This document shows, piece after piece, positions 54,281 through 64,000 of a DNA stretch of 64,000 bases. Below the pieces are notes generated by a model that saw only the letters and a program-made list of their open reading frames with translations, had not been told where the DNA came from and did no database searches. The translations under genes were made by a program, and so were the position numbers. Within the stretch, counting starts at the first letter, position 1, and each line of letters starts with the position of its first letter. Source of the stretch: Salipiger mangrovisoli (GTDB lineage: Bacteria; Pseudomonadota; Alphaproteobacteria; Rhodobacterales; Rhodobacteraceae); the NCBI RefSeq assembly GCF_015223355.1, contig NZ_JADFFK010000009.1, positions 1 to 64,000 on the forward strand, given 5' to 3'.

Positions 54281-55396
54281 ATGGCGCTGCCGGTCCGCGA
54301 TCAGATGAAGTACTGGGGCGTGGCGGCCGTCGTCTTCGCCGTGGTGCTTTGGTACCTCGGCAATGTGCTGTTGCCGTTCATCCTTGGCGGGGCGATCGCC
54401 TATTTCCTCGACCCGGTTGCCGACCGGCTGGAGCGCATGGGGCTGAGCCGCGCCATGGCGACGATGGTGATCACGCTCGCGGCGATCCTGATCTTCGTCA
54501 TCCTCGCGCTGGCGGTGGTGCCCGCGCTGGTGCGCCAGGCGGCCGACCTGATCGAGACCGCACCGAAGCTCTTCCAGGACCTGCGCGACTTTCTCGGCAC
54601 GCATTTCCCGACGCTGGTCGACGAGGGCAGCCCGATGCGCGAGGCGCTGGCCTCGATCGGCGACACCGTCAAGGAGCGCGGTGCCGAGCTGCTGAACACC
54701 GCGCTCAGCTCGGCCATGTCGGTGATCAACATCCTGATGCTCTTCGTCATCGTGCCTGTGGTGGCGGTCTACCTGCTGCTCGACTGGGACCGGATGGTGG
54801 CGCGCATCGACGAGCTTCTGCCGCGCGACCATGTCTCGGTGATCCGCCAGATCGCCCGCGAGATCGACGCCACGCTCGCCGGCTTCGTGCGCGGCATGGG
54901 CTCGGTCTGCCTGATCCTCGGCTGCTACTACGCCATCGCGCTGGCACTGGTCGGGCTGAACTTCGGCCTCGTGGTCGGGGTGATCGCCGGGCTGCTGACC
55001 TTCATCCCCTACGTCGGCGCGATCATCGGCGGCGCGCTGGCCATCGGCCTGGCGCTGTTCCAGTTCTGGGGCGAATGGTACTGGATCGCCGCGGTGGCGG
55101 GGATCTTCTTCCTCGGCCAGTTCCTCGAGGGCAATTTCCTGACGCCGAAACTGGTCGGAAGCTCGATCGGCCTGCACCCGGTGTGGCTGATCCTCGCGTT
55201 GTCCGTCTTCGGCACGCTCTTCGGCTTCGTCGGCATGCTGGTGGCGGTGCCGCTGGCGGCGGCGCTGGGGGTGATCATGCGTTTCGTGATCACCCAGTAC
55301 AAGGACAGCCGCCTCTACCGCGGGCTCGAGACCGACGGCTACGTCACGGGCCAAGCGGCCCCCGAGCACCTGGCGACGGGTCCGGAGACCCGATGA
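54281..55396 (+). CDS. AI-2E family transporter (PerM/UPF0118)
   Basis: The 371-residue membrane protein has about seven or eight hydrophobic helices, a pair at the N-terminus, a soluble segment (about 85-140) and the conserved helices PYVGAIIGGALAIGL and GNFLTPKLVGSSIGLHPVW, hallmarks of the PerM/AI-2E exporter family. Members move various small molecules or sodium/protons; the cargo is unknown. AAGGAG precedes the ATG. It overlaps hdaA by ATGA, a pairing often seen in alphaproteobacteria. Confidence 0.9.
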   Translation: MALPVRDQMKYWGVAAVVFAVVLWYLGNVLLPFILGGAIAYFLDPVADRLERMGLSRAMATMVITLAAILIFVILALAVVPALVRQAADLIETAPKLFQDLRDFLGTHFPTLVDEGSPMREALASIGDTVKERGAELLNTALSSAMSVINILMLFVIVPVVAVYLLLDWDRMVARIDELLPRDHVSVIRQIAREIDATLAGFVRGMGSVCLILGCYYAIALALVGLNFGLVVGVIAGLLTFIPYVGAIIGGALAIGLALFQFWGEWYWIAAVAGIFFLGQFLEGNFLTPKLVGSSIGLHPVWLILALSVFGTLFGFVGMLVAVPLAAALGVIMRFVITQYKDSRLYRGLETDGYVTGQAAPEHLATGPETR

Positions 55397-56079
55397 TCAT
55401 GGCACGGCAGCTGCCTCTGCCCCTGCCGGTCCGCGCGGCGCTGGGGCGTGAGGACTATTTCGTCAGCTCCTCCAACAGCCTCGCCGTGGCGCTGCTCGAC
55501 GGCTGGCAGGGCTGGCCGGCGGGCAAGCTGCTGCTGGTCGGCCCCGCCGGATCGGGCAAGACCCATCTGGCGCACGTCTGGGCAGCCGAGAGCGGCGCGA
55601 CGATCCTGCCCGCCACCGCCCTGCCCGGCCTGCCCATCCCCGAAATCGCCGCCGGGCCGGCCTGCATCGAGAACGTGCCGCGGATCGCCGGCAACCGCCC
55701 CGCCGAAGAGGCCCTCTTCCACCTGCACAACCTCGCGCTGGCGCAGGGCCAGCCGCTGCTGCTGAGCGCCGAGACCGCGCCGCGCCGCTGGCCGCTGAGC
55801 CTGCCGGACCTGAAGTCGCGCATGGAGGCCACGCAGACCGCAACCCTGCGCGAGCCCGACGACGCGCTGCTCGCCGCGGTGCTGGCCAAGCTGCTGGCCG
55901 ACCGCCACTGCATCCCGGCACCGGACGTGATCCCCTACCTGCTGCGCCAGATGCCGCGCAGCTTCGCCATGGCGCAGCGCGTCGCCGCCGAGCTCGACGC
56001 CCGCGCCCTCGGGCGGGCCAAGGGGATCACCCGCGCGCTCGCCCGCGAGGTCTTGCTCTCGCTCGAGCGCCGCGGCTAG
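55393..56079 (+). CDS. hdaA: DnaA-related regulator HdaA
   Basis: The 228-residue protein is a short DnaA-like AAA+ protein without the DNA-binding domain. It has the N-terminal QLPLP clamp-binding motif (residues 6-10), Walker [10 protein letters not shown] (about 50-58) and the C-terminal sensor-2 region. Walker B is degenerate (ACIENVP). With the sliding clamp it stimulates ATP hydrolysis by DnaA to prevent re-initiation of replication. It starts within the stop of the AI-2E gene. Confidence 0.92.
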   Translation: MIMARQLPLPLPVRAALGREDYFVSSSNSLAVALLDGWQGWPAGKLLLVGPAGSGKTHLAHVWAAESGATILPATALPGLPIPEIAAGPACIENVPRIAGNRPAEEALFHLHNLALAQGQPLLLSAETAPRRWPLSLPDLKSRMEATQTATLREPDDALLAAVLAKLLADRHCIPAPDVIPYLLRQMPRSFAMAQRVAAELDARALGRAKGITRALAREVLLSLERRG

Positions 56080-56150
56080 AGAGCCTTGCGCGCCCGGTCC
56101 GGGTCGGCCATCCTTGCCCTTTCATCAAGCTGTTGCAATTCGTGACGCAT

Positions 56151-58334
<2,184 letters not shown>

Positions 58335-58391
58335 GGCCGCGCCGCCAGCGGCGCGAGAATTTCCGGAGAGACGAAGGGGCGTGCACCGCCG

Positions 58392-58453
58392 CCTCTTCTC
58401 TTTCCAAATACGCCGGGGGAGCGGCACGCAGGTGCCGCGGGGGCGGAGCCCCC
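58392..58453 (+). repeat. Dispersed hairpin element and likely ppk terminator
   Basis: CTCTTTCCAAATACGC is followed by CGGGGG, the stem GCGGCAC/GTGCCGC (58421-58438) and GGGGGC/GCCCCC (58439-58453). This is the fullest copy of the element in the window. It lies 58 bp after the ppk stop. Confidence 0.75.
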
Positions 58454-58534
58454 GGGCGCGGCTCCCTCCCGCCAGAGATGCCCTAACCCCTTTTGCGCCC
58501 TGCCCACCCCGTGCTAGAGGAAGGGGCGAGACCA

Positions 58535-60124
58535 ATGCCGGAGGAGCAGATGGACGGTAACGGCGACTCCAGCCAGGGCGATTCCGGCCTTTTCGGGCGG
58601 CCGCTTTTCGAGGATCCCCGCGCAAGGCGCCTGTCCAAGGTCGGCGTGGTGGACATCGGCTCCAACTCGGTGCGCCTCGTGGTCTTCGACGGCGCAGCGC
58701 GCAGCCCGGCCTATTTCTACAACGAGAAGATCATGTGCGGCCTCGGCGCCGGCATGTCCGAGACCGGGCGCCTCAACCCCGAGGGCAAGGACCGGGCGCT
58801 GGCCGCGCTCAAACGCTTCCAGACGCTGGCGCGCGGCATGGAGCTGCCGCCGCTCACCGCCGTCGCCACCGCCGCCATGCGCGAGGCCGAGGACGGCCCC
58901 GCCTTCCGCGCCGAGATCGAAGAGGCGACCGGGCTGAAAATCTGGGTGATCGACGGCGACGAAGAGGCGCGGCTGTCTGCCCAGGGCGTGCTGCTCGGCT
59001 GGCCGGGCGCCAACGGGCTGGTCAGCGACATCGGCGGCTCGTCCATGGAACTCGCCGAGATCCGCGGCGGGCAGATCGGCAAACGCGCCACCTCGGCGCT
59101 GGGGCCGTTGAAATTCAAGGATCTCGAGGGCGGCAAGAAGGCCCGCGAGAAATACGTCGCCAAGGCGATCGAGGCGCTGGCCGAGCGCATGGGCACCGAG
59201 CCCGCGCCGCTGTTTCTCGTCGGGGGGTCCTGGCGTGCCATCGCGCGCATCGACATGGAGCGCCTCGGCTACCCGCTGCATGTGCTGCACGAATACCGCA
59301 TGACCCCGGAGTCGGCGCAGGAGACGCTGAAGTTCATCGAGGACGCCGACCTCGACGCGCTGCGCGGCGCTTGCGGCATCTCCTCGGCGCGGATGAGCCT
59401 CGTGCCCTATGCCGCCGAGGTGCTGGCCGAGCTGCTGCGGGTGTTCCAGCCCAGCGGCATCGCCATCTCCAGCTACGGCATCCGCGAGGGGCTGCTCTAC
59501 GAGCAGATGCCGCAGATGCTGCGCGACCGCGACCCGCTGATCGAGGCCTGCCGCTTTGCCGAGGCCAAGGACGCGCGCCTGCCCGGCTTCGGCAAGAAGC
59601 TCTTCCGCTTCGTGCTGCCGCTGTTCCCCGGCGCGACGGACGCCTCGCTGCGCATCGTCAAGGCCGCCTGCCTGCTGCATGACGTGAGCTGGCGGGCCCA
59701 CCCCGACTACCGCGCCGAGACCTGCTTCGACAACGCCACCCGCGCCAACCTCGGCGGACTGGATCACCCCGAGCGGGTCTATCTCGGCCTTGCGCTGCTG
59801 CACCGCTACCGCAACAAGCGCGAGGGCACGCGGTTCGAGGATTTCTATACGCTGCTCGACAAGGCGCGCACGCAGGAGGCAGAGATCCTCGGCAAGGCGA
59901 TGCGCTTCGGCTCGATGCTGTGGATGTCCGATGTCAGCAAGGAAGACGGCGCGCAGTTCGACTGGGACCCCGAGCAGCTTCGGCTCCGCCTGCACCTGAC
60001 CGAGGAAGCCGCCGCGCTCTACGGCGAAGTCGCCGAGGCGCGGCTCGTGTCGCTGGCGAAGGCGCTCGCTGCCAAGTTGCTCGTGGTGGACATCGACGGC
60101 GAGGCACCGCGCGAGCTGCTCTGA
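58535..60124 (+). CDS. ppx: Exopolyphosphatase / guanosine pentaphosphatase (Ppx/GppA)
   Basis: The 529-residue protein removes terminal phosphates from polyphosphate. It has the two actin-like phosphate loops VVDIGSNSVRLVVFDG (about 40-55) and VSDIGGSSMELAEI (about 164-177), the EEARLSAQG block, and a C-terminal HD-like helical domain with CLLHDVSWRAHPDYRAE. ATG 58535 has AAGGGG upstream; ATG 58550 with GGAGGA at ideal spacing would drop five residues and is equally possible. It acts opposite to the ppk product just upstream. Confidence 0.94.
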   Translation: MPEEQMDGNGDSSQGDSGLFGRPLFEDPRARRLSKVGVVDIGSNSVRLVVFDGAARSPAYFYNEKIMCGLGAGMSETGRLNPEGKDRALAALKRFQTLARGMELPPLTAVATAAMREAEDGPAFRAEIEEATGLKIWVIDGDEEARLSAQGVLLGWPGANGLVSDIGGSSMELAEIRGGQIGKRATSALGPLKFKDLEGGKKAREKYVAKAIEALAERMGTEPAPLFLVGGSWRAIARIDMERLGYPLHVLHEYRMTPESAQETLKFIEDADLDALRGACGISSARMSLVPYAAEVLAELLRVFQPSGIAISSYGIREGLLYEQMPQMLRDRDPLIEACRFAEAKDARLPGFGKKLFRFVLPLFPGATDASLRIVKAACLLHDVSWRAHPDYRAETCFDNATRANLGGLDHPERVYLGLALLHRYRNKREGTRFEDFYTLLDKARTQEAEILGKAMRFGSMLWMSDVSKEDGAQFDWDPEQLRLRLHLTEEAAALYGEVAEARLVSLAKALAAKLLVVDIDGEAPRELL

Positions 60125-60125
60125 C

Positions 60126-60593
60126 TCACAGCTCGACTTCGCCGCCCGGCCCGGTTTCTGGCCCCGCGTCCGGCCCAGAGTCGGGCCCCGTGTCGGGCAG
60201 CATCCTGTCCTCGCCCGGCGCGTCGGGACCGAGTTTCTCGCGGCGGCGGATGAGGATGTCGCCGTTGGGCAGCATCTCGGGTGCCTCGTAGAGCGTCCAG
60301 TCCTCGATCTGCTCGGAGAGCTGCGCCATGGCCGGCCCCATTTCCTGCACGAAGCTCTGCAGGGCCGGACCCATTTTGTCCGCCAGTCCGCGCAGGTCCT
60401 GAAGCGCCGGGTCCAACTCGTCGCGCAGGCCGCGCAGGAACATGTCCGCGCCCCGCTCCATCAGGCTCGGGCCGCTGTCGGGTGTCTCCTCCGGGGTCTC
60501 GGCCTGCTGCGCGAAGGCAGGAGCGTAGAGCGGCGCGGCCAGCAGGCACGCCACGAGGAAATGCTTCGGGGCAAAGGGAAAAATCCGGATCAT
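60126..60593 (-). CDS. Periplasmic hypothetical protein
   Basis: The 155-residue protein starts with a signal peptide (hydrophobic run about 10-26, cleavage after AFAQ). The mature part has an MERGADMFLRGLRDEL helix, a repeated GPA-L-x-x-F/L helical pattern (MGPALQSFVQEMGPAMAQL) and a C-terminal YEAPEMLPNGDILIRRR box, then a Pro/Gly/Asp-rich tail. The pattern is common in Rhodobacteraceae, where it is sometimes mislabelled as an ATPase; no ATP-binding motif is present. Function unknown. Convergent with ppx. Confidence 0.8.
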   Translation of the reverse strand: MIRIFPFAPKHFLVACLLAAPLYAPAFAQQAETPEETPDSGPSLMERGADMFLRGLRDELDPALQDLRGLADKMGPALQSFVQEMGPAMAQLSEQIEDWTLYEAPEMLPNGDILIRRREKLGPDAPGEDRMLPDTGPDSGPDAGPETGPGGEVEL

Positions 60594-60648
60594 GGCGGCA
60601 CTATAGGCGGCTTGGCCGAGTCGCGACAGCGAAACCCGGAGCCGACGT

Positions 60649-61650
60649 TCAGACGGCGAGATCCAGCGTGACCGGGAAATGATCGGAGGCGGTGAGCAGC
60701 GCGCTGCACAGGTCCGTCGCCTGCCAGCAATGGGCATCGTCGAATGGGTGCCAGATGCGCCAGCCCTGCGCCAGCTCGCGCAGATCGCGCGAGACCATGA
60801 CGTAATCCAGCAGCGCCTGAAGGTAGCGCTTCTCGGGCTCGATGTAGAACCGCGCAGTGCTCGGTTGCGGCGTGAGCCGCCCGCGCAGCGCCTGCATCGC
60901 ATGGGGATCGTAGAGCGCGCTGTCGCCCTTGCCCAAGATGACCTCGACCGAGCTGCGCCCGAACAGCGCCTCGTATTCATCAAGCCCCGGACCGTCATTG
61001 AGATCGCCCATCACGATCACGCTCTCGCCGTCCTCGAGCAGCGCATCGACCCGGCGGCGCAGCCAGATCGCCTGGGCGAGCTGCTTGCGGCGATTGGTGA
61101 TCGAGGCCCGCATGACCTGGTCATGCCCCCGCGCCCCGTGCGGCGCCTTGGACTTCAGGTGCGCGCCGATCAGCCGGATGACCCGCCCCGAGGTGGTGGA
61201 CAGCTCGACCTCGAGCGGCGGCTTGGAGAAGACCACGAGATCCTCCGTGTCATCGAAATCCAGGTCGATGCGCAGTTCGCGGTCGAACCGCGGCGCGTCC
61301 TGGGTGTCCCCCGGAACGTGGCGCACGCTCATCCGGTCGGGATCGTAAAGCAGCGCGATTTCCTGCTGGGTCTCGTTGACGAAGCCGACCAACACCTCGC
61401 GCGTCCGCAGGTCGAAGGAACGGGCGAAATTCTTCAGCGACCGGCGGGTGTCGCGGTGGGTGCCGGTGTCTGGCGCCTCGATGATCATCACCGCGTCCGC
61501 GTCCATCGCGGTGAACACCAGGCCAAGCGCCTCGGCCTGCTCGGCGCGGGTCACGTCGCGGCGGCCGGACCAATGGTCATCGATCAGCAGCTCGCCACGC
61601 TTGTTGAAGAGATCATCGAACCACTCGACGTTGTAGGTCGCCAGGCGCAT
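60649..61650 (-). CDS. Endonuclease/exonuclease/phosphatase family protein
   Basis: The 333-residue protein has the EEP fold: TYNVEWFDDLF at the N-terminus, a metal-binding IIEAPD (Glu, about 57), LIGAHLKSKAPHGARG, VIVMGDLNDGPG (about 216-227) and the C-terminal SDHFPVTLDL histidine. These residues form the DNase I-like active site. The substrate may be nucleic acid, lipid or a small phosphate ester. It lies 4 bp after the J-domain gene and is probably co-transcribed with it. Confidence 0.9.
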   Translation of the reverse strand: MRLATYNVEWFDDLFNKRGELLIDDHWSGRRDVTRAEQAEALGLVFTAMDADAVMIIEAPDTGTHRDTRRSLKNFARSFDLRTREVLVGFVNETQQEIALLYDPDRMSVRHVPGDTQDAPRFDRELRIDLDFDDTEDLVVFSKPPLEVELSTTSGRVIRLIGAHLKSKAPHGARGHDQVMRASITNRRKQLAQAIWLRRRVDALLEDGESVIVMGDLNDGPGLDEYEALFGRSSVEVILGKGDSALYDPHAMQALRGRLTPQPSTARFYIEPEKRYLQALLDYVMVSRDLRELAQGWRIWHPFDDAHCWQATDLCSALLTASDHFPVTLDLAV

Positions 61651-61654
61651 CGCC

Positions 61655-62338
61655 TCAGACCTGTTCGCGGGCCGAGATCTCTTCCCATGCCTGGTTGATC
61701 GCGATGAGCCGACGCTCCGAGAGCTTGATCGCCTCTTCCGGAAGACCGCGGGCGCACATCACGTCGGGGTGGCTCTCTCGCACGAGCTGTCGCCAGTGCT
61801 TGCGGATTTCCTCCATCGGCATCTCGGGGTTCACCCCGAGCACGGTGAACGGATCGGGCGCGCAATCGGGCACGAAGCGCGCGCGCAGGGCGCGGAAGGC
61901 GGTGTCGGGCATCTCGAAGATCTCGGCGACCCGCTCAAGGAAGGCATTCTCGGCCGAGTGGTAGTTGCCGTCGGCCATGGCGATGTAGAAGAGCCCCTCC
62001 ATCAGGTCCGAGAGCTGCTCCGCGTTGCCCTCGAACATGCGGCGGATGCGGCGCGCGTATTCCTCGAAACCGGCAACGTCCTGCCGGGCGAGGTTGAACA
62101 CCCGCGCCGCCGCCGGTTCATCCTCGGGGGCGATGGTGAAGATCTCGCGGAACGCGGCGACCTCGTTGCGGGTCACCTGGCCATCCGCCTTGGCCATCTT
62201 GGCCGAGAGCGCGATGACCGCGATGGTGAAGGCGACGCTGCGCTCGGGCGGCTGGCGCAGGCGCTCGAAGACGGCCGTCAGCCCCTCGCCCTTGGCAAGG
62301 GCGGCGAGGGCTTCGGAGATGCGGGTCCAGATCGACAT
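61655..62338 (-). CDS. TerB/J-domain protein (DjlA-like)
   Basis: The 227-residue protein has a helical TerB-like domain (about 30-145; AKMAKADGQVTRNEVAAFRE, IAMADGNYHSAENAFL, with acidic pairs) and a C-terminal J domain (about 163-225) with the HPD motif in ESHPDV. This is the layout of DjlA without its membrane anchor. It probably stimulates DnaK on a specific client. Four bases separate it from the EEP-family gene. Confidence 0.92.
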   Translation of the reverse strand: MSIWTRISEALAALAKGEGLTAVFERLRQPPERSVAFTIAVIALSAKMAKADGQVTRNEVAAFREIFTIAPEDEPAAARVFNLARQDVAGFEEYARRIRRMFEGNAEQLSDLMEGLFYIAMADGNYHSAENAFLERVAEIFEMPDTAFRALRARFVPDCAPDPFTVLGVNPEMPMEEIRKHWRQLVRESHPDVMCARGLPEEAIKLSERRLIAINQAWEEISAREQV

Positions 62339-62458
62339 GTCGGCAGTTTACGCGGCCAAAGCGCAACTGTCAGTGCGACAATGAGAAGTCACGAAAAATT
62401 CTGTCCTGCGTCAGCGGTCTGTGAGCTTTGTGTGCCGCCCGTGCAGACGCCGCGGACG

Positions 62459-62938
62459 TCAGAGGAACTTCTGCATCAGCACCAGATCCATCCAGCGCCC
62501 GAACTTGAAGCCGACCTCGGGCAGCCGCGCGATCTCGGAAAAGCCGAGCGCCGCATGGAAGGCGATACCTGCCGAATTCTCGCCCGAGACCCCGGCAAAG
62601 AGGCTGTGCGCCCCCTGTGCACGCGCCTCGGCCATCAGCGCCATCATCAACGTCCGCCCGACGCCGCGTCCACGGGCCGCCGGCCCGAGGATCACCGTGT
62701 GTTCGAGCGTCCTGGCGTAGCCCGGCCCGCCGCGGAACTGGAAGAAGGTGGCAAAGCCGAGCACAAGCCCTTCCTCTTCGGCCACGAGAAAGGCCGGGCC
62801 GCGCGCGGCGAAATCCGCCGCCAGCCCCTCGGGGGTCTTGCGCAGGTTGGTGAAGGTGGCAGCGCTCTCGTCGATGATCGGATTCCAGATCGCCGCGACG
62901 GCGACGGCATCCGCCGCGGTCGCGGGACGGATGATCAT
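62459..62938 (-). CDS. GNAT acetyltransferase, phosphinothricin-acetyltransferase-like
   Basis: The 159-residue protein has the GNAT fold: start IIRPATAADAVAVAAIWNP, acetyl-CoA loop ILGPAARGRGVGRTLM (about 84-99) and FHAALGFSEIARLPEVGFKF near the end, the pattern of phosphinothricin or methionine-sulfone acetyltransferases. The acceptor is unknown. ATG 62938 overlaps the stop of the VOC gene by ATGA, so the two are translated together. Confidence 0.88.
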   Translation of the reverse strand: MIIRPATAADAVAVAAIWNPIIDESAATFTNLRKTPEGLAADFAARGPAFLVAEEEGLVLGFATFFQFRGGPGYARTLEHTVILGPAARGRGVGRTLMMALMAEARAQGAHSLFAGVSGENSAGIAFHAALGFSEIARLPEVGFKFGRWMDLVLMQKFL

Positions 62939-63552
62939 TGCAGGATCCTTTGGCCCGAGGGCGTGGCGAAGCTGGCGCGCAGCGCGGGCTTGGCCTCGAC
63001 CGCGAAATCGACCAGCGGGGTCGCCAGCGCCGGCCCGATCAGCGCCTTCAGCGCCTCTGCCTCCGGATGCGCCACGGTCAGGGCTTCGAGCCGCGTGCCG
63101 GCCCCGGCAAGCGACACCCCCGGCGGCACCGGGCTGATCCATTCGATCAGCGCCGGAAACAGGCCGTCAAAGGGCAGCTGCCCGTCGCGCGGGACCGAGA
63201 TTTTCCAGCTGAGTGCCCCGCGCGTCACCGGCACCGCCTCGCCCGCCATGGGGAAGCGCGCCAGCGCCGCGTCGATGTCGGGCACCCGGCAGATCCACTT
63301 GTCGAGCCGCGCCGGCCCGGAGAAACCGTCGAGTCCGAACCAGCGCGCACGCCCCGGCGCAGGGGCCGAGGGATCGACGGCGATGGCCTCGAGGTACAGC
63401 TCGTCTTCCAACCCGATCAGGAAATTGTGGGTGCCGAAGTCGGGATGCGCCCCACCCGGCGAAAGCGGCTGCCCGAGTGCGCTTTCGGCATGGCTCACCG
63501 CCTCTGCCAGCGTCTCGCCAAGAACCGCCACGTGATCAAGTTCGAGCATCAT
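62935..63552 (-). CDS. VOC family protein (glyoxalase-like)
   Basis: The 205-residue protein begins LELDHVAVLGETLAEAVSHA, the opening strand-helix of a VOC domain, with GTHNFLIGLEDELYLEAIAV in the second module; this matches the glyoxalase-like group with two VOC halves in one chain. H7 and E55 or so could bind a metal. The reaction is unknown. It forms a two-gene operon with the GNAT gene. Confidence 0.85.
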   Translation of the reverse strand: MMLELDHVAVLGETLAEAVSHAESALGQPLSPGGAHPDFGTHNFLIGLEDELYLEAIAVDPSAPAPGRARWFGLDGFSGPARLDKWICRVPDIDAALARFPMAGEAVPVTRGALSWKISVPRDGQLPFDGLFPALIEWISPVPPGVSLAGAGTRLEALTVAHPEAEALKALIGPALATPLVDFAVEAKPALRASFATPSGQRILQ

Positions 63553-63739
63553 CCCTCCGATGTGAGTGTATCCGCATCACGATAGCCGGGGGCACGGGGG
63601 GTGCAATGGCGAAATCGTCCTGTTTCGAGCGCGGCAACACGGTCGGAACGGTCTTGCAGTGGTCAATCCCGAACCGCCCCGCTAGGGTGCGCCCGAAGGC
63701 TGGCACCCACGACCGGCCCCGAGGCAAGGACAGACCCCG

Positions 63740-63823
63740 ATGAAGACCCGCACCCTCCTGCTGATGCTCGCCGCAACGCTCGGACTCGCCGCTTGCGGCG
63801 TGCCCTTCGTTCCGTTCATCTAA
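63740..63823 (+). CDS. Small lipoprotein, 27 aa
   Basis: A 27-codon frame reads MKTRTLLLMLAATLGLAAC then GVPFVPFI and TAA. The lipobox LAAC is perfect, leaving a mature lipopeptide of nine residues. AAGGA lies 11 bases ahead of the ATG. Similar tiny lipoproteins ending in CGVPFVP-like tails are conserved in Rhodobacteraceae as far as I recall. Function unknown. It is convergent with the methylmalonyl-CoA mutase gene. Confidence 0.75.
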   Translation: MKTRTLLLMLAATLGLAACGVPFVPFI

Positions 63824-63868
63824 CGGCAGCCGGTCGGCCCACGCCGCAGGGCGTGAGCCGAGGCGCGG

Positions 63869-64000
63869 TCACTCCGCCGCGCGCGCCCCGATGAGGCCGA
63901 GGATCTCCTTGGCCGCCGAGGGGATGTTGGTGCCGGGCCCGAAGATCGCCTTCACCCCGGCCTTGTAGAGGAAGTCGTAATCCTGATGCGGGATCACCCC
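63869..64000 (-). CDS. scpA: Methylmalonyl-CoA mutase, C-terminus (partial)
   Basis: The last 43 residues are in the window: [15 protein letters not shown], then [19 protein letters not shown] and a short tail. This is the end of the B12-binding domain of the large mutase subunit, which interconverts methylmalonyl-CoA and succinyl-CoA in propionate metabolism. The catalytic barrel lies outside the window. Together with nrdJ it shows the organism uses adenosylcobalamin. Confidence 0.88.
   Translation of the reverse strand, partial: GVIPHQDYDFLYKAGVKAIFGPGTNIPSAAKEILGLIGARAAE

Overview
The window is chromosomal DNA from a high-GC alphaproteobacterium, almost certainly a member of the Rhodobacteraceae (Roseobacter group). 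The evidence is the combination of a DUF1489 protein, a TIGR02300 'FYDLN' protein, an HdaA-type DnaA paralogue, a prolyl-tRNA synthetase lacking the insertion domain, a B12-dependent ribonucleotide reductase and many substrate-binding-protein ABC transporters. The genus cannot be fixed from sequence alone.

Bases 1-6640 are an accessory region. An IS66-type element ends at about base 77 inside the istA gene of an IS21-type element. That istA also carries a second frame-disrupting lesion, while istB is intact. The IS21 right end (about 2019) has removed the 5' end of a small membrane-protein gene. This gene is followed in tight succession by a ThsB-like TIR-fold protein (old DUF1863) and a classical TIR-domain protein. 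The set looks like a Thoeris-like or TIR-based anti-phage module whose first gene was truncated by the IS. After it come two orphan genes, one of them with mosaic base composition, and a Lon-like AAA+ ATPase without a protease domain.

Bases 6640-33800 are mostly core genome: nrdJ, a DUF1489 gene and a YdcF-like gene. A purine operon follows on the minus strand (xdhA-xdhB-xdhC, then ATPase, two permeases and the binding protein of a BMP/Nup-type nucleoside ABC importer). Then come an alpha/beta hydrolase, dnaE, a lipoprotein, slyX, a GMC-fold flavoprotein with altered catalytic residues, a divergent Lrp/LysE pair, accA, a DUF1206 membrane protein, a GntR regulator, a YgjP-like metallopeptidase, the FYDLN protein and tRNA-Ala(GGC).

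Bases 33800-37500 next to the tRNA hold a possible IS5 transposase scrap and a compact LysR / quinone-reductase / VOC-like / WrbA-like cassette that looks acquired.

Bases 38050-52400 form a large amine-catabolism locus: a PuuB-like amine oxidase (minus strand), then a flavin monooxygenase, a PuuC-like aldehyde dehydrogenase, a LysR regulator, a trimethylamine-dehydrogenase-like flavoprotein, a complete polyamine-type (Pot) ABC importer, a YtcJ-like amidohydrolase and an M20 deacylase broken by one in-frame amber codon. Three copies of a TTAGG-N5-CCTAA palindrome lie before the monooxygenase, the lysR gene and the dehydrogenase, which suggests one regulon.

Bases 52400-64000 return to core genes: proS, an overlooked 28-residue membrane peptide, an AI-2E-family transporter, hdaA, ppk and ppx (polyphosphate metabolism), a periplasmic protein, an EEP-family nuclease/phosphatase, a TerB/J-domain protein, a GNAT acetyltransferase with a VOC protein, a 27-residue lipoprotein, and the C-terminus of methylmalonyl-CoA mutase at the right edge. 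A dispersed hairpin element recurs in intergenic spaces across the window, and one copy lies in frame inside xdhA.
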